NCBI GenBank assembly: GCA_045129695.1
Contig: JBGVJZ010000037.1
Span: forward strand, 1-64,000
Length of the DNA: 64,000 nt
Direction of reading: 5' to 3'
From: Eshraghiella sp045129695
GTDB taxonomy: Bacteria > Bacillota > Clostridia > Lachnospirales > Lachnospiraceae
Shown here piece by piece: positions 56,135 to 64,000 of this stretch; within the stretch, counting starts at the first letter, position 1; every line of letters starts with the position of its first letter. A program made the translations under genes and the position numbers. The notes beneath the pieces are model-generated. The model ran no database searches. It saw nothing but the letters and a program-made list of their open reading frames with translations, and had not been told where the DNA came from.

Positions 56135-58555
56135 ATGTCAGGAAAAGAAAAAAGAGTTGTTATAACAGGACTTGGAATGATTAATGCAATCGGCGATACA
56201 GTTGAGGAAAGCTGGAATAACTGTATTAACGGTGTATGCGGAATTAAGGAAGTAAAATCGATTGATACAACTGGGTGCTATTCCCATATGGGAGCAGAGG
56301 CTTCACCACATTTTGAAGTTGAAGCAGGTGAAGATGCAGATAAAATGGACAGAGTATCACTCCTCTGCATTAAGGCAGTTAATGAAGCACTTGGTGATTC
56401 TAAAATAGATATGACTAAAGTAAATGCTGACAGAGTTGGTGTTATTATCGGAAGCTGTGTAGGCGGAGCTAACAGCATTGAGAAATTCTTTAAGGAGTAT
56501 GAGGAAGATCCTTCAAAGCCTTCAGCAGACGAGATTCTTAAAATGCCAATCGGAGCAATTGCTAACAATGTTGCAAAGGTTGTGGGAGCAAAGGGTGTTG
56601 TTACTAACGTAGGTAATGCATGTGCAGCAAGTACAATCAGCATTGAGTATGCCTGTGACCTCATCAGAGCCGGTGTTGGAGATGTATTTATCTGCGGTGG
56701 TTCAGATACTTTCTCATCTCTTGCCTTCGGTGGATTTACCGCTTTACATGCATTGGATACAGACCCGTGTTCACCTTATAATAAGAGTAAGGGTATTACT
56801 CTTGGTGAGGGTGCAGGTGCATTAATCGTAGAATCTTATGAGCATGCGGTTGCACGTGGAGCCCACATTTACTGTGATGTTCTGGGTGGAGGAATCAGCT
56901 CAGATGCACATCATATTACAGCACCAAGACCTGACAGTGAAGGTCAGATGAATGCAATGAAATGGGCGCTTGAGCATTCAGATATGAAACCGGAAAGCAT
57001 TGATTATATTAATGGCCATGCAACAGGAACTCCTCTTAACGATTCAACTGAAATGCAGGCAATGCAGACAATTTTCGGCAATAACGAGAATACTTGCGTT
57101 GATTCAACTAAATCAATGGTCGGACATTGTCTTGGAGCAGCCGGAGCGGTTGAAGCAATCTATACCGTTAAGGCATTAACTACCAACACAATTCCTCCTA
57201 CAATCGGATATTCAGAAGAGGATTTGGAGAATCTTAAGGAAAAAGCCGGTAAATTAGACTTCATGCCTAATGTTAAAAAAGAGAAAGAAATTGAATATGC
57301 AATGACTAATAACTTTGCATTCGGTGGTAATAATGCCAGTGTTATTTTTGCAAAGCATGAGAAGGATATTAAGCCTCTTGAGAATAATCGCGTATTCGTA
57401 ACAGGTATGGGACTTGTAACAACATTAGGTAATAGTGTTGAATCCTATATTGAAGGTGTTAAAGCAGGTACATCAGTTGCAGAAAACGGCTCACTCCATG
57501 CAAATGTAGGAGCAGATGATTATAAAGAGCATGAGATCAAGCTTGCTTTTTATCGTAAGCTTGATAAATTAAGTCAGATTCAGGTAGTATCAGGACGTTC
57601 ATGCCTTAAGCATGCAGGTGTAACTGTTACAGATGAGAATGCAACAGACATCGGTATGATTGTAGGTACTGCTGATGGTCCTGCAACAGATATTATAAAT
57701 TTCCATGAGGGACTTATTAAGAATGGAATTAATGCAGGAAGTGCTTTTGTATTCCCTAACACAGTTTACAATGCAGCCGGAGGATACCTTTCCATTAACT
57801 CAGGAGTTAAGGGTATTAACGTAACACTTACAAACGGTAATCAGGCAGGACTTCAGAGCGTATGTTATGCATACAATGTCGTTCGTAACGGAGCACAGAA
57901 GATGATGATGGCATGTGGTGTTGATGAAAATACAGATATGACACAGATTATATATGAGAGACTTGGACTTGTTTCAGACGGAACAGACCCGACACCTTAC
58001 AAGATGGAGGGAAGAAAATACATCCTTGGTGAAGGAAGTACTTCTGTAATGCTTGAGAGTGAAGCTTCTGCTTCGGCAAGAAATGCAGAGAAATATGCAG
58101 AGGTAGCCGGTTACGGAATGACACATGAATCAGTAGCGGTAGGAACCTTAAGAGGTTCAGGCGAGGCTCTTGATAAGGCTGTTAAGACAGCATGTGAAAG
58201 TGCAGGAATCACACTTAATGATATTGATGCGATTATTGGTTTTGGTAATGGTAACAGTACTATTGATAAGATTGAGATTGATTCTTATGAGAGAGTATTT
58301 GGTGATAATATGAAGCCTGTACTCAGCGTTAAAACACTTGTTGGTGAATCCAGAGCGGCTGCTGCAACTCTTGCAGTTGCACATGGTTCATTAATGTTAG
58401 CAGGTAAGCTTCCAGCAACTCTGCCGGCATTTAATTTTGTAAATGGTGCAGCTCAAAGTACTACTGTAGATACAACAGATTATAAATATGTATTGGCAAC
58501 CAGCTATGCAGCAGGTGGTTCATATACAGCAGTTGTCTTGAAAAAAGTGAACTAA
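56135..58555 (+). CDS. Fused ketosynthase - chain-length-factor-like protein
   Basis: 806 residues forming two thiolase-fold KAS domains in one chain. Domain 1 (~5-408) has the full KS triad: Cys163 in NACAAST, His295 in NGHATGT and His331 in VGHCLGA. Domain 2 (~415-806) has the same fold (FVTGMGLVTTLGNSVESYIE, LGEGSTSVMLE, YAAGGSYTAVVLKK). The Cys position is Asn569 (TNGNQAG), the first His is Asn705 (GNGNST) and the second is Glu738 (VGESRA). An active KS plus a Cys-less partner is the KS-alpha/CLF heterodimer of type II polyketide synthases, here as a single polypeptide. It should catalyse decarboxylative chain extension on ACP with length set by the heterodimer cavity. Confidence 0.9.
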   Translation: MSGKEKRVVITGLGMINAIGDTVEESWNNCINGVCGIKEVKSIDTTGCYSHMGAEASPHFEVEAGEDADKMDRVSLLCIKAVNEALGDSKIDMTKVNADRVGVIIGSCVGGANSIEKFFKEYEEDPSKPSADEILKMPIGAIANNVAKVVGAKGVVTNVGNACAASTISIEYACDLIRAGVGDVFICGGSDTFSSLAFGGFTALHALDTDPCSPYNKSKGITLGEGAGALIVESYEHAVARGAHIYCDVLGGGISSDAHHITAPRPDSEGQMNAMKWALEHSDMKPESIDYINGHATGTPLNDSTEMQAMQTIFGNNENTCVDSTKSMVGHCLGAAGAVEAIYTVKALTTNTIPPTIGYSEEDLENLKEKAGKLDFMPNVKKEKEIEYAMTNNFAFGGNNASVIFAKHEKDIKPLENNRVFVTGMGLVTTLGNSVESYIEGVKAGTSVAENGSLHANVGADDYKEHEIKLAFYRKLDKLSQIQVVSGRSCLKHAGVTVTDENATDIGMIVGTADGPATDIINFHEGLIKNGINAGSAFVFPNTVYNAAGGYLSINSGVKGINVTLTNGNQAGLQSVCYAYNVVRNGAQKMMMACGVDENTDMTQIIYERLGLVSDGTDPTPYKMEGRKYILGEGSTSVMLESEASASARNAEKYAEVAGYGMTHESVAVGTLRGSGEALDKAVKTACESAGITLNDIDAIIGFGNGNSTIDKIEIDSYERVFGDNMKPVLSVKTLVGESRAAAATLAVAHGSLMLAGKLPATLPAFNFVNGAAQSTTVDTTDYKYVLATSYAAGGSYTAVVLKKVN

Positions 58556-58614
58556 TTTATTTTGTGCCGCGGCTGATGCCGTGGCATAGAAATTTAAGAA
58601 GAGAGGATAAAGTA

Positions 58615-59349
58615 ATGAGTAAAGTAGCAATCGTAACAGGCTCTTCAAGAGGAATTGGTAAGGCTTGTGCTTTAAGACTTGCCAAAGAGGGTATGGATGT
58701 AGTGGTCAACTACAACAGCAATGAAGAAGAGGCAATGAAAGTAGTTAATGCAATTAAAGATATGGGCTGCGAAGCCATCGCAATTAAAGCCAATATGGGT
58801 AACCAGAAAGAGGTTGCGGGAATGTTCAGAGAAGCATATAAGCATTTTGGACATATTGACGTACTTGTTAACAATGCAGGCGTTCTCGATGATGCATATC
58901 TTCTTATGCTTAACACAGATTCATTAGACAGAAGCTTTGATATTAACGTTAAAGGATATTTTTATTGCTGTCAGCAGGCTGCTCTTAAGATGTTTAAGCA
59001 AAAAAGCGGAAGAATCGTTAACGTATCTTCAGTAAGCTCTAAGCTTGCTCTTGCAGGACAGTCAGTTTACAGTGCTACTAAGGGTGCTGTTAATTCTATG
59101 ACAGCAACGCTTGCCAAGGAATTGGCTCCTTATGGAATTTTAGTTAATGCAGTTGCTCCAGGCTTCATTGAGACAGAGATGATTGATGCGATTCCTGAGG
59201 ATAAAATGCAGGAGTATTTAAAAAATATTCCTATGGGAAGACTTGGCAAGGTTGAGGAAATTGCAGAAACAGTAGCAATGCTTTGCGGTGATGCAAGCTC
59301 ATATATTACCGGTCAGGTAATCGTTATGGACGGAGGATTAAGCTTATAA
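58615..59349 (+). CDS. fabG: 3-oxoacyl-ACP reductase
   Basis: 244 residues from the ATG at 58615 (AGAGAGGA upstream). It is an SDR fold with TGSSRGIGKA, NNAG, Ser139, Tyr152 and Lys156 (YSATK), and PGFIETEM. It reduces the 3-keto group made by the ketosynthase using NADPH. It overlaps fabZ by one base, so ketoreduction and dehydration are coupled genetically. Confidence 0.95.
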   Translation: MSKVAIVTGSSRGIGKACALRLAKEGMDVVVNYNSNEEEAMKVVNAIKDMGCEAIAIKANMGNQKEVAGMFREAYKHFGHIDVLVNNAGVLDDAYLLMLNTDSLDRSFDINVKGYFYCCQQAALKMFKQKSGRIVNVSSVSSKLALAGQSVYSATKGAVNSMTATLAKELAPYGILVNAVAPGFIETEMIDAIPEDKMQEYLKNIPMGRLGKVEEIAETVAMLCGDASSYITGQVIVMDGGLSL

Positions 59350-59795
59350 TGATGAATATTATTGAAATCAACAAAAGAATTAAACAGAGACCTCCTTTCC
59401 AGATGGTTGAAAAGGTACTTGAACTAGTACCGGGTGAATCAGTTAAGACCCTTAAGAATGTATCCGTTAATGAGCCGTATTTTACCGGACATTTCCCAGA
59501 TGCTCCGATTATGCCGGGTGTGCTTGTCGTTGAGGCGGCTGCACAGTCCTGTTCACTTGCAATCGAGGCAGACGGAACGGATGAAAGTACGATCTATGTT
59601 TTATTAAAAGTTAAGGATTTTAAATTCGTTAAACCTATAATTCCGGGTGACACATTAATTATTGACTGCAAGAAAACAATGGGTGCATCAGGATTATACA
59701 CTTTTGCCGTTACAATTTCGGTTAATGATAAGGTAAGAGCAAAAGGCGAATTAATGTTTACTGCAGTAGATAAAGAATCAATCTACGCAGAATAG
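59349..59795 (+). CDS. fabZ: 3-hydroxyacyl-ACP dehydratase, FabZ type
   Basis: 148 residues, hot-dog fold with GHFPDAPIMPGVLVVEAAAQ; catalytic His48 and Glu62. It removes water to give trans-2-enoyl-ACP. The ATG overlaps the fabG stop (TAATG). No gene for an enoyl reductase (FabK, FabI, FabL or FabV type) is visible in the cluster, so double bonds could persist or be reduced by an enzyme encoded elsewhere. Confidence 0.95.
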   Translation: MMNIIEINKRIKQRPPFQMVEKVLELVPGESVKTLKNVSVNEPYFTGHFPDAPIMPGVLVVEAAAQSCSLAIEADGTDESTIYVLLKVKDFKFVKPIIPGDTLIIDCKKTMGASGLYTFAVTISVNDKVRAKGELMFTAVDKESIYAE

Positions 59796-59806
59796 AAAGA
59801 GGCAGA

Positions 59807-60733
59807 ATGATGAGTAAGACAGCATTTATTTTCCCGGGACAGGGAGCACAATACGTAGGTATGGCAAAGGATTTTTATGATACCTACCCTGAATGTAAAG
59901 AGATAATTGACAAAGCTGATGAGCTTATGGATTTTGATTTAAAGCATATTCTTTTTGAGGAAAATGATTTAATCAATAAAACAGAATATACACAGGCAGC
60001 AATGCTTGCCGCTGAAATCTGTATTTTGAAAGCAGTGGAGCTTAAGGGTATTACGGCAGATATTACAGCCGGATTAAGTCTTGGCGAATATGCTGCATTA
60101 GTAGCTTCCAAAGCACTTTCTTTTGAGGATGCAATGAAGCTTGTGAGAAAACGTGGAATGTATATGGAGAATGAGGTTCCTGCCGGCAAAGGAGGAATGG
60201 CAGCAGTTATTTCTCTTGATGCGGATGTTATTAATGAAATTTGTGACAAAATTACCACCGAATCAGGTAAGGTTGTATCACCTGCTAATTACAACTGCCC
60301 GGGCCAGATTGTTATTTCCGGTTATACAGAGTCAGTTGAGGCTTCTGTCGAGCCATTAAAGGAAGCAGGTGCCAAAATGGTAACAATCCTTAATGTAAGC
60401 GGACCTTTCCACTCACCGATGTTAAAGGGTGCAGGCGATAAATTAGGCGAAGAGCTTAAGAATGTTGAATTTGCTAATCCGGTTATTCCGTACATTAACA
60501 ACGCAGATGTCAAGACTATTACAGATGCATCAGTTATTAAGGACACGCTTGCACGTCAGGTATATTCTCCTGTTAAGTGGCAGCAGACAATGGAAAAAAT
60601 GTTAGCAGACGGAGTTGATACTTTCTATGAAATCGGACCAGGCAAGACGCTTGCAGGCTTCATGAAGAGAATTGACAGAAGTAAAAAGGTTATAACTATC
60701 AATACAGTAGAGGATTTAAATTCTATTGAATAA
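59807..60733 (+). CDS. fabD: Malonyl-CoA:ACP transacylase
   Basis: 308 residues. FIFPGQGAQYVGMAKDFY opens the protein, the nucleophile is Ser91 in GLSLGEYAAL, and the second His is in GPFHSPML. GLSLGEY in place of GHSLGEY is common in clostridial FabD and does not imply loss of function. It charges ACP with malonyl units for the adjacent ketosynthase. The ATG 3 bases further in (59810) is an alternative start. Confidence 0.94.
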   Translation: MMSKTAFIFPGQGAQYVGMAKDFYDTYPECKEIIDKADELMDFDLKHILFEENDLINKTEYTQAAMLAAEICILKAVELKGITADITAGLSLGEYAALVASKALSFEDAMKLVRKRGMYMENEVPAGKGGMAAVISLDADVINEICDKITTESGKVVSPANYNCPGQIVISGYTESVEASVEPLKEAGAKMVTILNVSGPFHSPMLKGAGDKLGEELKNVEFANPVIPYINNADVKTITDASVIKDTLARQVYSPVKWQQTMEKMLADGVDTFYEIGPGKTLAGFMKRIDRSKKVITINTVEDLNSIE

Positions 60734-60748
60734 GAAAGGCATAAAGCA

Positions 60749-62290
60749 ATGTGGGATGAGAAATTAAACGAGCTTGAGGAACGCCGTGAGAAGGCTATAA
60801 TGGGCGGAGGACAGGCAAGAATTGACAAACAGCATGAAAGAGGAAAATTGACAGCCAGAGAACGACTTAATATCCTCTTTGATGAGGGTACATTTGTAGA
60901 GGTTAATAATCTTATGACATCCAGAACAATTGATTTTGGAATGGATAAGAAAAGAATACCGGGTGATGGTGTTGTAACCGGCTATGGGAAAGTCAACGGA
61001 AGAGTTGTTTTTGCATCCTCACAGGATTTTACCGTAGGTGGTGGTGCATTAGGCGAGTACCACGCTATGAAGATCTGTAAAGCAATGGAGATGGCAATGG
61101 ATGCCAAGGCTCCTTTTGTAGAGATTAACGACAGTGGCGGAGCCAGAATTGAGGAAGGCATCGACAGCCTTAACGGCTATGCCAGAATGTTCAGATACCA
61201 CACACAGATGTCGGGCGTAGCACCTCAGATTGCAGTAATTATGGGACCTTGTGCCGGAGGTGCATGTTATTCACCTGCACTTTGTGATTTCATATTTATG
61301 ACCAAGAATAATGGTCAGATGTACATAACCGGACCTAAGGTTATTAAAGAGGTCACAGGAGAAATCGTTACCACTGATGAATTGGGTGGTGCGGAGGTTC
61401 ATATGAACCAGAGCGGTGTTGCTCATTTTGTATATGAAGATGATACAACTTGTCTTCAGGGAGTTAGAAATTTGCTTTCATATCTTCCTGAGAATTATAC
61501 AGAGAAGGCACCTAAGGCAGAACCGGTTAAGAAATATTATCATAAGCGTTTAAGAGATATCGTATCTCCTAATATGAAGATGTCATATGATATGCATGAG
61601 GTTATTGATGAGCTTGCTGATAAGGACTCATTTATTGAGATTCAGGAGGGTTTTGCCAAAAATATTATCGTGGGCTTCATGAGAATGGAGGGCGAGGTTG
61701 TTGGTGTTGTAGCCAACCAGCCGTTATTTATGGCAGGCTCCCTTGATTTCAACGCCGGAGATAAGGCAGGAAGGTTTGTGCGTTTGTGTGACAGCTTTAA
61801 CATTCCGATTCTTACACTTGTGGATGTGCCTGCATTTCTTCCTGGTAAAGGTCAGGAGACCAGCGGAATTATTAGACACGGAGCAAAAATGCTCTATGCT
61901 TATAATGAAGCAACTGTTCCAATGGTAACTATAATTCTTAGAAAAGCTTTTGGTGGTGCTTACATTGCAATGGCAAGCAAGGGTATCGGTGCCGATTTCG
62001 TATATGCATGGCCTATTGCACAGATTGCGGTAATGGGTGCAGAAGGTGCAGTAAATATTATTGCCAACAGGAAGATTGAAGCAGCTGAGAATCCTGATGA
62101 AGCCCGTAAAGCAGCAATTGCTGAATATGAGGAGAAGTTTATGAATCCTTATGTGGCGGCAGAGCGAGGATATGTGGACGAGGTTATTCGTCCGGAGGAA
62201 ACCAAGGACAGAATTCTTAGTGCATTCCAGATGCTTGCCCAGAAGGACAAAGCACTCGTTCCAAAGAAGCATGGAAATATTCCGCTGTAG
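60749..62290 (+). CDS. Biotin-dependent acyl-CoA carboxyltransferase (PccB/MmdA type)
   Basis: 513 residues with two crotonase-like halves. N-half: KLTARERLNILFDEGTFVEV, QDFTVGGGALGEYHAMKICK, INDSGGARIEEGIDSL and MGPCAGGACYSPAL. C-half: VANQPLFMAGSLDFNAGDKA, LVDVPAFLPGKGQE and RKAFGGAYIAMASKGIGADF. This family carboxylates acetyl- or propionyl-CoA or decarboxylates methylmalonyl-CoA. Next to fabD it most likely helps make the malonyl (or methylmalonyl) extender; biotin carboxylase and the biotin carrier must be encoded elsewhere. Last gene of the cluster. Confidence 0.88.
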   Translation: MWDEKLNELEERREKAIMGGGQARIDKQHERGKLTARERLNILFDEGTFVEVNNLMTSRTIDFGMDKKRIPGDGVVTGYGKVNGRVVFASSQDFTVGGGALGEYHAMKICKAMEMAMDAKAPFVEINDSGGARIEEGIDSLNGYARMFRYHTQMSGVAPQIAVIMGPCAGGACYSPALCDFIFMTKNNGQMYITGPKVIKEVTGEIVTTDELGGAEVHMNQSGVAHFVYEDDTTCLQGVRNLLSYLPENYTEKAPKAEPVKKYYHKRLRDIVSPNMKMSYDMHEVIDELADKDSFIEIQEGFAKNIIVGFMRMEGEVVGVVANQPLFMAGSLDFNAGDKAGRFVRLCDSFNIPILTLVDVPAFLPGKGQETSGIIRHGAKMLYAYNEATVPMVTIILRKAFGGAYIAMASKGIGADFVYAWPIAQIAVMGAEGAVNIIANRKIEAAENPDEARKAAIAEYEEKFMNPYVAAERGYVDEVIRPEETKDRILSAFQMLAQKDKALVPKKHGNIPL

Positions 62291-62325
62291 TTTCGATATA
62301 TAATTTAATTTGAATTAATATTTCT

Positions 62326-62352
62326 GGGTTAACGGATGCGTTAACCCTTTTT
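62326..62352 (+). terminator. Terminator closing the acyl-chain cluster
   Basis: Perfect 9-bp stem GGGTTAACG/CGTTAACCC with a 4-base loop and TTTTT. Confidence 0.92.
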
Positions 62353-62361
62353 AAGTGGAAT

Positions 62362-63855
62362 CTAGTCGGAAATTTGCTTTATATATGTTCCGATATTTAG
62401 CAATGCAACTATAATAAAAAACAACGGGGTGGTAACAGCTTGGTTTATGTTTACAAGTGCCTGCAGAGTGTAACATATCATTGAAACAAAGAGAGACATA
62501 TAAATGACATTATTTGAGATGTCATTCATACGTTTTTTTATTGTACTGATTATCAGAGACAGATATGAAACTAATCCGGAAATTCCTAATGTCAGTAAAT
62601 ACTGCAGGTATTCATTGTGAACATTATCATAATTTTCAAAAACACCTGTACCCATTTCGTAACCAAAGTGAAGATCTAATAAGGGTTTGATACTGTCGGG
62701 ACCACAGCCGAAAATAATTTCCAGAGGACGGTAGTATTTAGTAAATAAAAGGAATCCCCTTGTCCATATAAAACCACGATTACTCCCCCAATTATCGCTC
62801 CATACAAGTAAATTATGCAGTTTTCCATTATAGCCGTTAATATTGGCAAAAAGAAATATGGTTATTATGGCAATAGCTATAACTCCGTTTAAAATATAAA
62901 TAAGCATTCGTATCTTATTAAAAGTATTTTTGTTTTGTTTTATCTGAATAATAATAAATAACATGAATATCAATAATATAATAGCAATTGGCAATATATA
63001 ATTACTCATTAATAATATTGATGTAAGAGAATCAATTACACGTTCACACTCCATTAAGACATACATAATACCTATTAATCTTGATAGAATAATTCCACAT
63101 ATTAAGAAAAAACATAATCTTACTAATTCTATATGTGACTTCAAAAGCAGTGGAATGGTTAATAAAATCACACCGATGGTTATATATCCACTGTCACTGT
63201 TTCCTACAACTAATCCAATAAATGATATCAAAGAAGTGATTAAATAAAATAACTGTGTTTTATTATTAATTGATTTTATGTATAAAACGATACCAATAGG
63301 CAGCGTTAATGAAAAAAAACTACTGTATATGTTTGTATGTCCTAAGGTGGCAATATAGAAATCTGTTTGATAAGAAGCCATATGTGTGTAAATACCAAAT
63401 GGATCAATACCAAAGAAGTTTAATATACCATTCACACTAACGATAGAGGAACCAAACATAATACCGGTAAATATATATTTATTAATAGTACAAAACCGGG
63501 TTATAAGGAAATATGAAATTCCGATGAATATTATTGTAAAAAGACCAAAGGCGCGTCCTTCTGTACCATATAATGCTATATCCTTGCGTGATGTAAAGAT
63601 ATATGAAAAGATGTTGATTAGTATGAAGCCCAGCATAAAATAATCCTGTAAGGACGGCTTGAGTCGTATTTTTTGCCGTGTACTTAATGCACTAAGCAGA
63701 CATAAAATGGTGAATGAAATTGTAAACCCTACAAACCAGTTTCGTTTTGTTTCTACTATATCAAATAATTTGTTGTGCATAATTAATGGGAATAGAATAA
63801 ACATTATACATATGTATATTGTGGAGATATGTTGACTTAAATACGTTTTTTTCAT
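62362..63855 (-). CDS. O-antigen ligase/polymerase-like (Wzy/WaaL fold) membrane protein
   Basis: 497 residues with about 11-12 transmembrane helices and one large extracytoplasmic loop (~350-420) containing GFLLFTKYYRPLEIIFGCGP and the signature YDNVHNEYLQYLLTLGISGL. This is the PF04932 pattern of enzymes that polymerise or ligate lipid-linked glycans outside the membrane. The gene is convergent with the acyl cluster and stands alone here. It may serve a surface polysaccharide; a link to the phosphonate or GT2 genes 40 kb away cannot be shown. Confidence 0.85.
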   Translation of the reverse strand: MKKTYLSQHISTIYICIMFILFPLIMHNKLFDIVETKRNWFVGFTISFTILCLLSALSTRQKIRLKPSLQDYFMLGFILINIFSYIFTSRKDIALYGTEGRAFGLFTIIFIGISYFLITRFCTINKYIFTGIMFGSSIVSVNGILNFFGIDPFGIYTHMASYQTDFYIATLGHTNIYSSFFSLTLPIGIVLYIKSINNKTQLFYLITSLISFIGLVVGNSDSGYITIGVILLTIPLLLKSHIELVRLCFFLICGIILSRLIGIMYVLMECERVIDSLTSILLMSNYILPIAIILLIFMLFIIIQIKQNKNTFNKIRMLIYILNGVIAIAIITIFLFANINGYNGKLHNLLVWSDNWGSNRGFIWTRGFLLFTKYYRPLEIIFGCGPDSIKPLLDLHFGYEMGTGVFENYDNVHNEYLQYLLTLGISGLVSYLSLIISTIKKRMNDISNNVIYMSLFVSMICYTLQALVNINQAVTTPLFFIIVALLNIGTYIKQISD

Positions 63856-64000
63856 TTACTTCGTACCTCATCTTGTACTGATTTAAATATATCGAAAGTG
63901 AATTATAAGTTGTTAATAGTATAACTTACTAAAATAAAATTTTAAGAGCAGTTTTTGATGTTAACGAGACCATTTTTGATGGTATCGATGCAAAACGAGG

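Noticed and set aside
60075..60101. FabD active-site motif GLSLGEY lacking the usual His of GHSLGEY
   Set aside because: Leu at this position is common in clostridial FabD, and the catalytic Ser and second His are present, so I do not call it inactive.
61724..62272. 182-codon minus-strand frame opposite the carboxyltransferase gene
   Set aside because: It mirrors conserved plus-strand codons, is rich in Cys/His/Asn as expected from antisense reading, and has no start context.

Overview
The window is chromosome from an AT-rich, spore-forming, Gram-positive anaerobe, most likely a Lachnospiraceae member (Clostridia). Support comes from sporulation genes (spoIID, a spoIIQ-like gene, yabP, yabQ, spoIIE), a reverse-rubrerythrin/PerR pair, and the clustered order hup-rqcP-yabP-yabQ-divIC-spoIIE-tilS-hpt-ftsH, which is usual in Clostridia. 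I see no rRNA, tRNA or CRISPR array.

1-17.9 kb is accessory DNA. It opens with an IS21 element (274-5668) whose istA is split by a second IS21 (612-3215). The inner copy has TG...CA ends and a 7-bp target duplication, and excising it restores an intact 518-residue IstA. Next come a DUF3990/XRE toxin-antitoxin-like pair with an operator inside a consensus promoter, and a three-gene HipBST system. Decayed IS256, IS66 and DUF6431 pieces follow, then a five-gene operon of unknown function (two DUF2589 paralogues, two small proteins, a 453-aa protein), a broken XRE/nucleotidyltransferase-like module, an Rpn-family nuclease with a 4 x 21-bp repeat, and an LCP-family wall-polymer ligase.

17.6-24.1 kb is a phosphonate island. 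A PEP mutase fused to two nucleotidyltransferase domains, an iron-type alcohol dehydrogenase and phosphonopyruvate decarboxylase predict 2-hydroxyethylphosphonate and its nucleotide activation. Two paralogous XRE regulators flank the operon, each with the same TTYAC-N5-GTRAA palindrome upstream, and the second is divergent from a membrane-anchored GT2 glycosyltransferase.

24.1-50.4 kb is mostly core: pantothenate synthesis (panG-like, panB, panC), acetolactate synthase (ilvBN), murI, spoIID/spoIIQ-like, reverse rubrerythrin with perR and shared operators, apbE, a CbxX-type AAA protein, a trigger-factor-like lipoprotein, a degenerate double-GGDEF protein, coaX, hup, the sporulation/division cluster, tilS, hpt, ftsH and a GH13 amylase.

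50.5-62.3 kb is the most striking region: a TetR-headed collinear cluster with a six-helix membrane protein, two PlsC acyltransferases, two acyl carrier proteins, a flavodoxin-like reductase, an AMP ligase, a ketosynthase fused to a catalytically dead ketosynthase (KS-CLF-like), FabG, FabZ, FabD and a biotin-dependent carboxyltransferase. It has no recognisable FabH or enoyl reductase. I read it as a dedicated iterative type II acyl/polyketide pathway, possibly making a polyene or other unusual acyl chain that the PlsC enzymes attach to a lipid or glycan. The window ends with an O-antigen-polymerase-like membrane protein on the minus strand.
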